A DNA stretch of 64,000 bases from an uncultured Eubacteriales bacterium (GCA_934373635.1 CAKROZ010000004.1:60967-124966), one strand, 5' to 3'; positions 43,060 to 52,118 are shown, numbered from the stretch's first letter. Numbers and translations are program-made. The notes: generated by a model from the letters alone, not told the origin.

Positions 43060-44205
43060 TTATTTCTTTTTCTTCTTATTCTTATTGTGGTTTTTGTTGC
43101 CGAAGCTTTTGTTCCCGGGATTGCCGCTTGTCCGATTTGCGGAGCCTTGGGCATTGCCCGTCGCCGTGTCCTTCGGCGCGGAGACCTCGAGTCCGCCCGC
43201 GGTCTTTTTCGTTTCTTCAGGCTTCTTGATCTCGGGGAGCTCGTCGTAGTCATCGTCGTCGATATAATGCAGCGACTTGACCTTCGGCTGTTCCCGCATG
43301 GCGGCTCTCTGTGCGGCGGCGCGCTCCTTTTCGAGCTTTGCCATCTCCTTGAGCTCCTCCTCCGTATAGGTCGGAAGGGGCATCAGCTTCGAGAGGATGA
43401 ACTGCTGAAGAATCGAGATGATGGACTGATAGATCCAGTAAAGACCCAGCATGCCCGAGAAGTTGAACGCGAAGAAGAGGGTCATGAGAGGGAAGATGAG
43501 ATCCATCATGCGCATGGACAGCTGCGACTGCGCGTCGGTCCCTCCGGGCTGCATGTTCCCGTTCATCTTCTTCATGAGGAACATGGAGAGCCACTGGAAG
43601 GCGGCGGCAAGGACCGGGATGAGCACGAGGATCGTGATGGGGTTAAAGCTCGGGGTCGCGGCAAGATTGACGCCGAACAGATTGAAATTCGGGATGAGCT
43701 TAACGTTCAAACCCGCCGCTTCAATTGCATCGGCACCGTTTTTCACAATGTAGTCTTTGATTTTGCCGATCAGCGCGATTTCGTCGGTGCCCGTGTAGCC
43801 GACAATGTTCGCGACTGCCTTAATGACATCGCCGCTTGCCTTGCAGATATAGCTGATGGGACTGCGGATGACATTGTAAAGAAAGATAATGATGGGGAAT
43901 TGAATCAGCATGGGCAGACAGCCGGAAAGCATGCTGTAGCCTTCCTTTTGCTGGAGCTCCATGATCTCCTGCTGCTTCTTTTGCAGGGTGACTCTGTCGT
44001 TTCTTCCCGCATATTTTTTTTCGATTTTTGCGATTTTCGGGCGAAGCTTCGCCATGAGGACTTGGTTTTTCTGCGTCTTGATGCCGAAGGGCAAAAAGAT
44101 AATCTTGAAGAGAAGCGCGAAGAGCAAAAGCGCGAGCGCGTAGCTGCCCGTCACACTGTTGAACCATGAGAGTATGGTTCCGAAAAACCCGTAAATATAA
44201 CTCAT
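43060..44205 (-). CDS. yidC: Membrane protein insertase YidC
   Basis: A 381-residue insertase of the YidC/Oxa1/Alb3 family. Five membrane segments are seen; family blocks are LALLLFALLFKIIFLPF near residue 25, the helical hairpin PKIAKIEKKYAGRNDRVT, GCLPMLIQFPIIIFLYNVI and GLYWIYQSIISILQQF. No lipobox, unlike many Firmicute YidC proteins. The C-terminal 90 residues are cytoplasmic and end in a Lys/Asn-rich tail, likely for ribosome contact. The start overlaps the yidD stop (ATGA). Confidence 0.95.
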   Translation of the reverse strand: MSYIYGFFGTILSWFNSVTGSYALALLLFALLFKIIFLPFGIKTQKNQVLMAKLRPKIAKIEKKYAGRNDRVTLQKKQQEIMELQQKEGYSMLSGCLPMLIQFPIIIFLYNVIRSPISYICKASGDVIKAVANIVGYTGTDEIALIGKIKDYIVKNGADAIEAAGLNVKLIPNFNLFGVNLAATPSFNPITILVLIPVLAAAFQWLSMFLMKKMNGNMQPGGTDAQSQLSMRMMDLIFPLMTLFFAFNFSGMLGLYWIYQSIISILQQFILSKLMPLPTYTEEELKEMAKLEKERAAAQRAAMREQPKVKSLHYIDDDDYDELPEIKKPEETKKTAGGLEVSAPKDTATGNAQGSANRTSGNPGNKSFGNKNHNKNKKKKK

Positions 44206-44504
44206 TCGTTTGTTTCCTTTTCTGTTACTTCGGGAGAGGGGGCGTCGGTGTGTTTCTCCGCCTTTATCCTGTTTTCGGGAGGTCTGAAGCCGTGCTCGGG
44301 TACGGGGTCGTAACCGCCCTTACAAAAGGGGTTGCAACGCAAGAGCCGCCACACGGTGAGGAGAAGTCCCATCCAAAAGCCACGTTTTTCAAACGCCTCG
44401 AGGGCGTAGGCAGAGCAGGTCGGCGTAAACCTGCAACAGGGCGGTTTGTAGGGGGAGACATGTTTTTGATACCATCCGACGATGGCAATCATGACGCGTT
44501 TCAT
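44202..44504 (-). CDS. yidD: YidD membrane insertion factor
   Basis: A 100-residue protein with the family motif SPYKPPCCRFTPTCSAYALEA and RLLRCNPFCKGGYDPVP. It begins with a short amphipathic or membrane-associated helix. YidD assists insertion of proteins through YidC. The C-terminal 25 residues are a charged extension. It overlaps both neighbours by four bases (ATGA). Confidence 0.95.
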   Translation of the reverse strand: MKRVMIAIVGWYQKHVSPYKPPCCRFTPTCSAYALEAFEKRGFWMGLLLTVWRLLRCNPFCKGGYDPVPEHGFRPPENRIKAEKHTDAPSPEVTEKETNE

Positions 44505-44875
44505 TTGAACATACCGAGTTTTTCAAAAGCGATCTCGAGCTCACGGCGGATCTCGGTGCTCTTTTTCGGCAGGGCGGCGGCGCGCGCCGCGATGACGATG
44601 AGAAAGCCCGTCTTCATCGGCCGCTCTTTCATGAGCGTGCGGAGTCCCTCGCGCAGAATTCTGCGGGTGCGGGAACGGACGACGGCGCCTCCGAGCTTTT
44701 TGGAGACGGTCAGACCGATGCGGTTCACCGTTCGTTTTTCGGGATGTGCCTTTGCAAGTCGTTTCGCGGCATAATCGGGTAAGAGATAGACCGCGACGGA
44801 GGGCATGACTGCCCGTTTGCCTTTGGCATACGCTTTTTGATACAGATGGTTTTCCCGTATGGCTCTGAATTTCAT
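44501..44875 (-). CDS. rnpA: Ribonuclease P protein component
   Basis: A 124-residue basic protein that, with the RNase P RNA, matures the 5' ends of tRNAs. It contains RENHLYQKAYAKGKRA, NRIGLTVSKKLGGAVVRSRTRRILREGLR (the RNR-type motif) and FLIVIAARAAALP. GGGGAGG lies upstream of ATG 44875. Between it and rpmH are 158 bases with an attenuator-like hairpin. Confidence 0.95.
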   Translation of the reverse strand: MKFRAIRENHLYQKAYAKGKRAVMPSVAVYLLPDYAAKRLAKAHPEKRTVNRIGLTVSKKLGGAVVRSRTRRILREGLRTLMKERPMKTGFLIVIAARAAALPKKSTEIRRELEIAFEKLGMFK

Positions 44876-44959
44876 GATGCGACCTCCCCGCGTGTCGCGG
44901 GCACTTTCTTTCTTCGGAATTTTCGGACGCTTCGGCAGAGCGGTCTTCGGGTATCTAAC

Positions 44960-45005
44960 AAAAACCCCGATAAAGGGTATCTGCGGTGCAGTCCCGGTTT
45001 ATCGG
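44960..45005 (-). terminator. Attenuator/terminator between rpmH and rnpA
   Basis: Minus strand stem CCGATAAA/TTTATCGG (44998-45005 with 44967-44974) with an inner GGG/CCC pairing, followed by GGTTTTTGTT. It may let rpmH be expressed more strongly than rnpA. Confidence 0.55.
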
Positions 45006-45033
45006 AGGTTTTGTGGGTCACACTGCGTGACGA

Positions 45034-45168
45034 TCAGTAGGTAAGACGGGCTCTTCCTTTGGCGCGTCTTCTCTTCAGAACTTTTCTGCCGTTCGCGGTT
45101 GCCATTCTTTTTCTGAAACCGTGTTCCTTGTTTCTCTGTCTTTTCTTGGGCTGATAGGTTCTCTTCAT
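45034..45168 (-). CDS. rpmH: 50S ribosomal protein L34
   Basis: A 44-residue ribosomal protein, MKRTYQPKKRQRNKEHGF at the start and RRRAKGRARLTY at the end: an unmistakable L34. AAAGGAGGTG precedes the ATG at 45168. It opens the rpmH-rnpA-yidD-yidC-khpB-mnmE operon. dnaA, the usual divergent neighbour, is replaced by hpt. Confidence 0.98.
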   Translation of the reverse strand: MKRTYQPKKRQRNKEHGFRKRMATANGRKVLKRRRAKGRARLTY

Positions 45169-45226
45169 GCTTTGGCACCTCCTTTACAATGAACATAAGT
45201 TGCGTATTTGCACAAAAGCAAGGTTT

Positions 45227-45255
45227 ATTATATCTTATTTTTTTCTATTTGTCAA
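45227..45255 (-). promoter_or_regulatory. Consensus promoter of rpmH operon
   Basis: Minus strand TTGACA (45250-45255), 17-base spacer, TATAAT (45227-45232): perfect match with an A-rich spacer, about 58 bases before rpmH. Confidence 0.88.
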
Positions 45256-45304
45256 GAGATTTTTCAAATTTCTTTCTTTTCGCCGAGAAAAGCGTCGGTT
45301 TGTA

Positions 45305-45333
45305 TTGACTTTCGCCACCGTTTCTGCTAAAAT
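45305..45333 (+). promoter_or_regulatory. Promoter of hpt-mtaB
   Basis: TTGACT (45305-45310), 17-base spacer, TAAAAT (45328-45333) with TGC before it, 33 bases before the hpt start. Confidence 0.7.
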
Positions 45334-45366
45334 AACGGTATCAAAAACCAAGAAAAAGGACAAATC

Positions 45367-45918
45367 ATGAACCGAGATATTGAAAAGATCATGATCTCCG
45401 CCGAGGAACTCGATAAGATCACCACCCGCCTCGCCGCAGAGATCGACCGCGATTATAAGGACAGCGATAAAAGGCTTCTGATGGTCTGTATTCTGAAAGG
45501 CTCCCTCGTCTTTATGGGCGACCTCATGAAGAAGCTGACCATCCCCGTGGAGATCGACTGCATGAAGGTCTCCTCCTACGGCAGCGGCACGGTGTCGAGC
45601 GGTTCCATCCATATTTACCTCGACCTCATCCGCTCGGATCTTCCCGAGTGTGACATTCTCATCGTCGAGGACATCATCGACAGCGGCTGTACCCTCAATT
45701 ATCTGACCGAGTATCTGCGCCTCAAAGGAGCGCACAGCGTGCGCACCTGCACCCTGCTCGATAAGCCCTCCCGCCGCAAGGTCGAGTATACCCCCGATTA
45801 CGTCGGCGCCGAGATCCCCGATGAATTCGTCGTCGGCTACGGTCTCGACTATGCCGAGCGCTACCGCGCCCTTCCGTATATCGGGATTCTGAAGCCCGAA
45901 GTGTACAGCGAAAACTGA
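45367..45918 (+). CDS. hpt: Hypoxanthine phosphoribosyltransferase
   Basis: A 183-residue purine salvage enzyme joining hypoxanthine or guanine to PRPP. The PRPP-binding motif is ILIVEDIIDSGCTL near residue 100; the flexible loop SSYGSGTVSSG lies near 75, and FVVGYGLDYAERYRALP near the end contacts the base. Length is typical. In many Firmicutes it sits near tilS and ftsH; here it starts a plus-strand unit with mtaB one base downstream. Confidence 0.95.
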   Translation: MNRDIEKIMISAEELDKITTRLAAEIDRDYKDSDKRLLMVCILKGSLVFMGDLMKKLTIPVEIDCMKVSSYGSGTVSSGSIHIYLDLIRSDLPECDILIVEDIIDSGCTLNYLTEYLRLKGAHSVRTCTLLDKPSRRKVEYTPDYVGAEIPDEFVVGYGLDYAERYRALPYIGILKPEVYSEN

Positions 45919-45919
45919 A

Positions 45920-47254
45920 ATGCCGACCGTAGGACTTTATACGCTCGGCTGTAAGGTGTCGCAGTATGAGACGGAGGCGATCGCGGAGTCATTCGCAAAG
46001 GCAGGCTTCGAAGTCCTTCCTTATGAAAGCCGATGCGACGTGTACGTCATCAATACCTGCACCGTTACGGCGGAGAGCGACAGAAAGTCAAGACAGATCA
46101 TCCGCCGCGCGAGAAAGGCGAATCCCGATGCCGTCGTCTGCGTGACGGGTTGTTATGCCCAGACCTCGCCCGACGAGGTTGCCGCCGTCGAGGGCGTGGA
46201 CATCGTGATCGGCACGGCGGATAAGCTCTCGCTCGTCGCCCGCGCGAAAGCGCGGCTCGATGCCAAAACGGAGGGGGCTGAGGTCTCCGTGTCCCCGCTC
46301 GACGGCGCCCCCTTTGAAAATATGTGTATCACGGGTGCCCCCCGCACCCGCGTCTATGTCAAGATCGAGGACGGTTGCGAGTGCCGCTGTACCTATTGCG
46401 CCATCCCGAACGCGAGAGGGAATGTCCGTTCCAAGCGTCCCGAGGACGTGATCGCGGAGGTCGAAGCGCTCGCGAAGAGCGGCACGCGCGAGGTCGTCCT
46501 GACGGGGATCGAAACGGCGTCCTACGGTGCGGATTTCGAAAACGGCTATCGCCTCATCGATCTCGTCGAGGAGCTTGACCGACGGGGAAGTGTCGGGCGA
46601 ATCCGTTTCGGATCCCTGACACCCGAGCTCATGACGGAGGATTTTGTCCGCCGTATCGCAAGGCTTTCTTCCCCCGTCCCTCACTTTCATCTCTCGATGC
46701 AGAGCGGCTCGGACGGCGTTCTCCGCCGCATGAAGAGAAGATATAACCGCACGCAGGCGCTTGCCGCCTTGGAGCGCACCCGCGCCGCCATGCCGCGCGT
46801 TCACTTCACCACCGATCTGATGGTCGGCTTCCCCGGGGAGAGCGAGGAGGAATTCCTCGAGACGCTCGATTTCGTCCGTCGGGCACGCTTTCTGTCGGCA
46901 CACGTTTTCGCGTATTCGAGGCGGAAGAACACCCCCGCCGCGACCTATCCGGATCAGGTGCCCGAGAAAGTGAAGCATGAGCGTTCCGCACGCCTGATTG
47001 CCCTCTGTCGGGAGATCGGGGAAGAGCTTCTGTCCGAGACCGTGCGAGCAGGGGAGCCGCTTCCCGTCATTTTCGAGACGAGAGAGGGAGATCTCTTTAC
47101 GGGACATTCGGATACCTTTACCGAGGTGCGCGTGAGGACGGACAGAGATCTGCACGGAGAGCTTAGAAATGTACGCCCGCTCTCTCACAAAAACGGCATC
47201 CTCTACGGCGAGCTTATCGACGAGGAATTCGCCGAAAATACATCAAATAAGTAA
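45920..47254 (+). CDS. mtaB: tRNA t6A37 methylthiotransferase MtaB
   Basis: A 444-residue radical SAM enzyme that adds a methylthio group to t6A at position 37 of tRNAs reading ANN codons. The N-terminal UPF0004 domain supplies the second cluster (LGCKVSQYET, INTCTVTAESDRKSRQ, VTGCYAQ). The radical SAM motif is CECRCTYCAIPNARG near residue 153. A C-terminal TRAM-like part follows. The TLGCKVSQYET pattern is MtaB rather than MiaB or RimO. The start is one base after hpt, with no strong ribosome site of its own. Confidence 0.95.
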   Translation: MPTVGLYTLGCKVSQYETEAIAESFAKAGFEVLPYESRCDVYVINTCTVTAESDRKSRQIIRRARKANPDAVVCVTGCYAQTSPDEVAAVEGVDIVIGTADKLSLVARAKARLDAKTEGAEVSVSPLDGAPFENMCITGAPRTRVYVKIEDGCECRCTYCAIPNARGNVRSKRPEDVIAEVEALAKSGTREVVLTGIETASYGADFENGYRLIDLVEELDRRGSVGRIRFGSLTPELMTEDFVRRIARLSSPVPHFHLSMQSGSDGVLRRMKRRYNRTQALAALERTRAAMPRVHFTTDLMVGFPGESEEEFLETLDFVRRARFLSAHVFAYSRRKNTPAATYPDQVPEKVKHERSARLIALCREIGEELLSETVRAGEPLPVIFETREGDLFTGHSDTFTEVRVRTDRDLHGELRNVRPLSHKNGILYGELIDEEFAENTSNK

Positions 47255-47282
47255 AGAAAACTATACAATTTGGAGATAAAAG

Positions 47283-48674
47283 ATGGAAAACAGCAAAAAG
47301 ACAATGGACAAGATCGTAGCGCTCTGCAAGACGCGCGGCTTCATTTTCCCGGGCTCCGAGATCTATGGCGGACTCGCCAACTCGTGGGATTACGGTCCTC
47401 TCGGCGTCGCGTTCAAGAACAATGTAAAGCGCGCGTGGTGGAAGAAATTCGTGGAGGAATCCCGCTACAATGTGGGACTTGACGCCGCGATCATCATGAA
47501 CCCCGAGACGTGGGTCGCTTCGGGACATGTCGGCGGTTTCTCCGACCCTCTGATGGATTGCCGTCAGTGCAAGGCGAGACACAGAGCGGATAAGCTCATC
47601 GAGGATTACGCGTTCCGGAACGGTACAAACGACAACCCCGCGGCATGGAGCTTTGAGGAGATGGCGGCGTTCATCAAGGAGAAGAACATCGCCTGCCCGA
47701 TCTGCGGCGGACACGATTTCACCGAGATCAAAAAATTCAACCTCATGTTCAAGACTTTCATCGGCGTCACCGAGGATTCCTCGAGCACCGTGTACCTGCG
47801 TCCCGAAACCGCACAGGGCATTTTCGTCAATTTCCCCGCGGTACAGCGCTCGACGAGAAAGAAGCTCCCCTTCGGTATCGGACAGATCGGTAAGGCGTTC
47901 CGCAACGAGATCACCCCCGGCAACTTCACCTTCCGTACCCGCGAGTTCGAGCAGATGGAGCTCGAGTTCTTCTGCAAGCCGGGCACCGACCTCGAATGGT
48001 TCGCCTATTGGAAGGACTACTGCCACAAATTCCTTCTCTCCCTCGGCATGAAGGACGAGAACCTTCGCCTGCGCGACCACGATAAGGAAGAGCTTTGCTT
48101 CTATTCCAAGGCGACGACCGACTTCGAGTTTCTCTTCCCCTTCGGTTGGGGCGAGCTTTGGGGTCTTGCCGATCGCACCGACTACGACCTCGGTCAGCAC
48201 CAGAAGTTCTCGGGCAAGGACATGACCTACTTCGACCCCGATACGAACGAGCACTATCTCCCCTACGTCATCGAGCCCTCCCTCGGCGCCGACCGCGTTG
48301 CTCTTGCCTTCCTTGTCGACGCATACGATGAAGAGACGATCGGAGAAGGGGACGTGCGCACCGTGCTTCACCTTCATCCCGCACTTGCTCCCTTTAAGGC
48401 GGCGGTGCTTCCCCTCTCGAAGAAACTCTCCGAGAAGGCGCTCACCCTCTTTGACGACCTCGCGAAATCCTTCGCCTGCGACTTCGACGAGACGGGCTCC
48501 ATCGGTAAGAGATACCGCAGAGAGGATGAGATCGGTACCCCCTTCTGCATCACCTACGACTTCGAGTCGGAAAACGACGGATGCGTTACCGTCCGCGACC
48601 GCGACACGATGGAGCAGATCCGTCTCCCCATCGCTGAGGTCAAGGCATATATCGAAAAGCATCTTGAATTTTAA
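47283..48674 (+). CDS. glyS: Glycyl-tRNA synthetase (dimeric type)
   Basis: A 463-residue class II synthetase of the single-chain alpha2 type, not the GlyQ/GlyS tetramer. FIFPGSEIYGGLANSWDYGPLG at residues 20-41 is the family opening. A CPICGGHDFTE zinc-binding piece pairs with CRQCKARH earlier. Motif 2 is GIGQIGKAFRNEITP and motif 3 EPSLGADRVALAFL. The C-terminal anticodon-binding domain starts near 360. GGAG lies eight bases before the ATG; no T-box leader is seen. Confidence 0.96.
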   Translation: MENSKKTMDKIVALCKTRGFIFPGSEIYGGLANSWDYGPLGVAFKNNVKRAWWKKFVEESRYNVGLDAAIIMNPETWVASGHVGGFSDPLMDCRQCKARHRADKLIEDYAFRNGTNDNPAAWSFEEMAAFIKEKNIACPICGGHDFTEIKKFNLMFKTFIGVTEDSSSTVYLRPETAQGIFVNFPAVQRSTRKKLPFGIGQIGKAFRNEITPGNFTFRTREFEQMELEFFCKPGTDLEWFAYWKDYCHKFLLSLGMKDENLRLRDHDKEELCFYSKATTDFEFLFPFGWGELWGLADRTDYDLGQHQKFSGKDMTYFDPDTNEHYLPYVIEPSLGADRVALAFLVDAYDEETIGEGDVRTVLHLHPALAPFKAAVLPLSKKLSEKALTLFDDLAKSFACDFDETGSIGKRYRREDEIGTPFCITYDFESENDGCVTVRDRDTMEQIRLPIAEVKAYIEKHLEF

Positions 48675-48732
48675 GGGAAGAAAAAATCGGAATGGATGAA
48701 ATTCCGAATTTCGAGTTTTTCTTCGGACAAAA

Positions 48733-48763
48733 ACGCCTCCCGTTCGCGACGAACGGGAGGCGT
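48733..48763 (+). terminator. Hairpin terminator after glyS
   Basis: Perfect fourteen-base-pair stem (48733-48746 with 48750-48763), three-base loop, followed by ATTTGTT. The T-run is weak. Confidence 0.6.
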
Positions 48764-48932
48764 ATTTGTTCGCTTGTGAAAATCGCCGAAAAAGTCTGTG
48801 CACTATGACCAAAAACGACCGAATTCGCTTGACAATGCGCGCGCGTCTTTATAATAAAAGCGGACATGCGCCGAAGGAAAAATGCGCGTGTCGGAAAGAC
48901 AATTGCCGCCCGACGGCGACAGGAGGAAAGCT

Positions 48933-50742
48933 ATGTCAAGAATTTTTGCCGAGCGCGGAATGCGCGCCGACGGGAATATACTCCCGTTTGAAAAGTTCCG
49001 CCTCTTCATCGACGAGAAGGATCCGAAGTTCGACGACGAAAAGCTCGCGAAGGTCGTCGCGAACGCCGAGAAAATGCTCGAAGAGCCGATCCCGTTTCTG
49101 CCCGCCTCCCTCTATCGCGAGTTTTCGGTCAACGGGAACCGCTCGCTTCGAGGGCCCCTATTTTCGCCGTCGCGACATGGCGTATGCGCTTGCCCTTGCG
49201 GAAGCGTATGAGAAAAAGGGACGCTTTTCCGAAAAGCTCATGGACGTCGTGTGGGCAATTCTCGAGGAGACGAGCTGGGTGATCCCCGCCCACATTTACA
49301 ACGCTCCGTTATATACCGAGTTCGGGATTCCCGACGTCTTCGGTGACAGGATGCACGGCATCGACCTCTTCTCCGCCATGACGGGCGCCGTCCTCGCGGT
49401 CGTGTATCATTTGGCGGGAGGGGCGCTCGACGCCGTTACCCCCGTGATTACCGAACGCCTTCTTTATGAGACGCATCACCGTCTGATCGTCCCGTATCTC
49501 CACTGCTGCTTCTGGTGGACGGGAGAGCGGGGAAATAAAACGAACAACTGGAACCCGTGGATCCACTCGAACCTTCTGCTCCTCACCGCTCTGACCGAAA
49601 AGGATCCCTATCTCCGTACCCGCATGACGAGAAAATGCATGGAGGGACTCGATAACTTCATCTCCTTCTATCCCGCGGACGGCGGATGCGACGAGGGACC
49701 GAGCTACTTCGGTGCCGCGGGCGCGTCCTACTTCGACTCACTTGAGCTTCTCTACGATATGTCGGGCGGAAAGATCAACGTCTTCGATCATCCGCTGGTC
49801 AAGAACGTCGGCGAGTACGCCGTGAAGTTCAACATCGCGGGCAACCGCGTCATCAACTTTGCCGACTGCGGCCCCACCTGCCATATGGACGGCGCGATGC
49901 TCTATCGCTTCGGACACAGGACGGGCTCGAAAATTCTCGAGGAATTCGGCAGAGAACAGTCCTACGGCGGCAGTGTCGGCAGCGGCTGGCAGCTGTACCG
50001 CGGACTCTATAACTACATCACCCCCGAGGTCAAGGAAGATCCCCACAGAGTCGCCGCGACGAAGATCTGGTTCCCCGACCTCAAGGTCATGGCGGCACGC
50101 GAGAGCGGAGACCCGACGAAGGGTATGTTCGTCGCCATGAAGGGGGGCAACAACGATGAGTTCCATAACCACAACGACGTCGGCAACTTCATGGTGTATC
50201 ACGACGGCAATCCCGTTCTGATCGACACGGGCGTCGGTACCTATACGAAGCAGACCTTCTCTCCCCGTCGGTACGAGCTCCGGTTCATGCAGTCCTCCTA
50301 CCACAACCTTCCCGACATCGGCGGCGTCGCCGAGAAGAACGGCGGCGCCTTCCGCTCGAAAAACGAGGTCTACGACGAGGCGACGGGCGGCGTGAAGATG
50401 GAGCTTTGCGACGCTTATCCGAAGGACGCGGGCATTCTCTCCTACACGAGAGAAACGGTTCTCGCGGGCGGCGTCGTCACGGTCACCAATACGCTCTCCC
50501 TCACGGAGGAAAAGGAAATCGATTTCCACTATATGTCCCCTGTGAAGCCGACGCTTGAAGGCAATACCATCGCCCTCGCCGAGGGACGCACGATGACCTT
50601 CGACTCCCGCCTCACTCCCGAGATCGAGGAGTTCGAGGTCAAGGACGGCGGCATCGAGCGCAACTGGAAATCCCCCGTTCTTTGGAGAATTCATCTTCGC
50701 ATCAAAGCCAAAGAGGGTAGCTACACCGTCACCGTAAAGTGA
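48933..50742 (+). pseudogene. Heparinase II/III family protein, frameshifted
   Basis: Two frames together give one protein of about 600 residues. The first frame (ATG 48933, AGGAGG upstream) reads MSRIFAERGMRADGN through REFSVNGNRS; the second begins FEGPYFRRRDMAYALALAEAYEKKG near 49147 and runs to the stop. Dropping one base near 49140-49147 joins them as GNRSFEGPYFRRR, which fits the family. The C-terminal part has NDEFHNHNDVGNFMVYHDG, the heparinase II/III-like metal and substrate region. It may be an alginate- or glycosaminoglycan-type lyase. The shift could be a true mutation, recoding or an assembly error; the rest of the frame is undamaged. Confidence 0.8.
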
Positions 50743-50781
50743 GAATAAAACGGGGCTGTTGCATTAAGGAAAACCCGAAGA

Positions 50782-50837
50782 AACAAAGCAAGCGGTTACT
50801 CAATACCTTTCGGTACTGAATAACCGCTTGCTTTGTT
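50782..50837 (+). terminator. Long hairpin after heparinase-like gene
   Basis: Seventeen-base-pair perfect stem (50782-50798 with 50821-50837) extended inward by an imperfect stem, loop TTTC. No T-run follows on plus. It may be a terminator or the end of the AT-rich element that follows. Confidence 0.5.
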
Positions 50838-51160
50838 GTATAATTAAGTTCGGAACAAAAATTAAACCATAGCTCCGGAGGCGATTTGTTTCCACTGAAA
50901 GCCGAACGAAGATATCCACGTCGAATTGAATACCTACAAAAAGCGAGTATATCCCACCCGCTTTGTAGCTTTTCTGCTTTTTGACCCGAAATCGGGCTTT
51001 TTTGTTTGCCGCGCTTGAAAATAACAAAATTATGATAAATGGTTGCCGCTTTTTGGTCTTTGAAATGCTTTTTTGCAACAAACTCCTCTTGAAAAGAGAA
51101 GATGCGCAAGCAGACTTTTAGTAGTTTCCAAAAAAATGTTTGATGGTGAGACAAAAAAGG
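50838..51160. other. AT-rich non-coding island
   Basis: Composition is much more AT-rich than the neighbours. Minus-strand frames of 60-141 codons exist but have no ribosome site, no recognised domain and improbable composition, so none is called. TATAAT occurs at 50839-50844, and a CCCG/CGGG hairpin with a T-run follows at 50985-51004, so a plus-strand RNA of about 150 bases is possible. It may be a small mobile-element remnant or a non-coding RNA. Confidence 0.35.
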
Positions 51161-51189
51161 TTGAAACTCTGTTATTTTTATGATACAAT
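51161..51189 (+). promoter_or_regulatory. Promoter of sugar isomerase / oxidoreductase pair
   Basis: TTGAAA (51161-51166), 17-base spacer, TACAAT (51184-51189), 70 bases before the start codon. Confidence 0.7.
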
Positions 51190-51260
51190 AAGTGGGAAAA
51201 GTAGAAAAGATTTTTGAAAAGGAAAATCACTCTTAAAAAGCGAAAAGAAAGGAAGATACC

Positions 51261-52118
51261 ATGTACCGTTTTCCCGTCGGTGTGATCCTCGAGTCCTTCC
51301 GCCTCCCGCGCAGTGAGGCGATCGCCAAGGCGGCAGAGCTCGGTGCCAAAGGCATTCAGATGTACGCGACAAGGGGAGAGAACGCCCCAGAGAATTTAAG
51401 CGCCGCCGACAGAGCGGCATTGAGAGCGGAGGTAGAGAGCCGCGGACTCGTCTTTTCCGCCCTTTGCGGCGACCTCGGCCACGGCTTCGGCGACAAGGAA
51501 CTGAATCCCTCCCTGATCGAAAAGTCGAAGGCGATTCTCGAGCTTGCGAACGACCTCGGCACCAACATCATCACGACGCACATCGGCGTCGTCCCCGCGG
51601 ACGAGAACGCCGACCGCTATAAAATCATGCAGGAGGCGTGCTATACGCTCGCCGATTTTGCGAAGCGCCGCGGCTCCCACTTCGCGATAGAGACGGGGCC
51701 CGAGAAGTCGGATACCCTCTGTCACTTTCTCGATTCGCTCGGCTCGGACGGCGTTGCCGTCAACCTCGACCCCGCGAACCTTTGCATGGTCGTCGGTGAC
51801 GATCCCGTCCACGCGGTCAGGACGCTTGCAAAATACATCGTCCATACCCACGCAAAGGACGGCGTGATGCTGAAACCCTCGAATCCCGAGTACGTCTACC
51901 GCGTCGTGCACCCGATCCCCGAAGAGTGCCTCAAAGAAAGGTACTTCGAGGAGGTTCCGCTCGGTACGGGCAGTGTGAAATTCCCCGAATATCTTGCCGC
52001 CCTCGAGGAGATCGGCTACCGCGGCTTCCTCACCATCGAGCGCGAGGTCGGCGACACCCCCGAGAAGGACATCCGCACCGCGGTCTCTTTCCTCGAAAAA
52101 ACCATTGCCGAAAACTGA
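51261..52118 (+). CDS. Sugar phosphate isomerase/epimerase-like TIM barrel
   Basis: A 285-residue member of the AP endonuclease 2 / xylose isomerase-like family. Metal-binding residues are expected in the strands ending TTHIGV (His near 113), FAIETGP (Glu near 150), NLDPAN (Asp near 182), IVHTHAKDG (His) and FLTIERE (Glu). The N-terminus GVILESFRLPRSEAIAKAAELGAKGIQ is typical. Such enzymes interconvert keto sugars or act in inositol and sugar-acid pathways; the substrate is unknown. The next gene, a Gfo/Idh oxidoreductase, is a frequent partner. AGAAAGGAAG precedes the ATG. Confidence 0.85.
   Translation: MYRFPVGVILESFRLPRSEAIAKAAELGAKGIQMYATRGENAPENLSAADRAALRAEVESRGLVFSALCGDLGHGFGDKELNPSLIEKSKAILELANDLGTNIITTHIGVVPADENADRYKIMQEACYTLADFAKRRGSHFAIETGPEKSDTLCHFLDSLGSDGVAVNLDPANLCMVVGDDPVHAVRTLAKYIVHTHAKDGVMLKPSNPEYVYRVVHPIPEECLKERYFEEVPLGTGSVKFPEYLAALEEIGYRGFLTIEREVGDTPEKDIRTAVSFLEKTIAEN

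Noticed and set aside
41749..44169. An 806-codon open frame on the plus strand
   Set aside because: It lies antisense to yidC, khpB and the start of mnmE, whose motifs are unmistakable; long antisense frames are expected in GC-rich coding DNA.
45169..45366. Replication origin beside rpmH
   Set aside because: The interval holds two promoters but no DnaA-box cluster, and dnaA is absent.
47255..47282. T-box leader before glyS
   Set aside because: Only 28 bases separate mtaB and glyS, far too short for a T-box; hisS likewise has no leader of that kind.
50729..51154. A 141-codon minus-strand frame in the AT-rich island
   Set aside because: No ribosome site, no known domain, and it crosses a strong hairpin. 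Kept only as part of the non-coding island.
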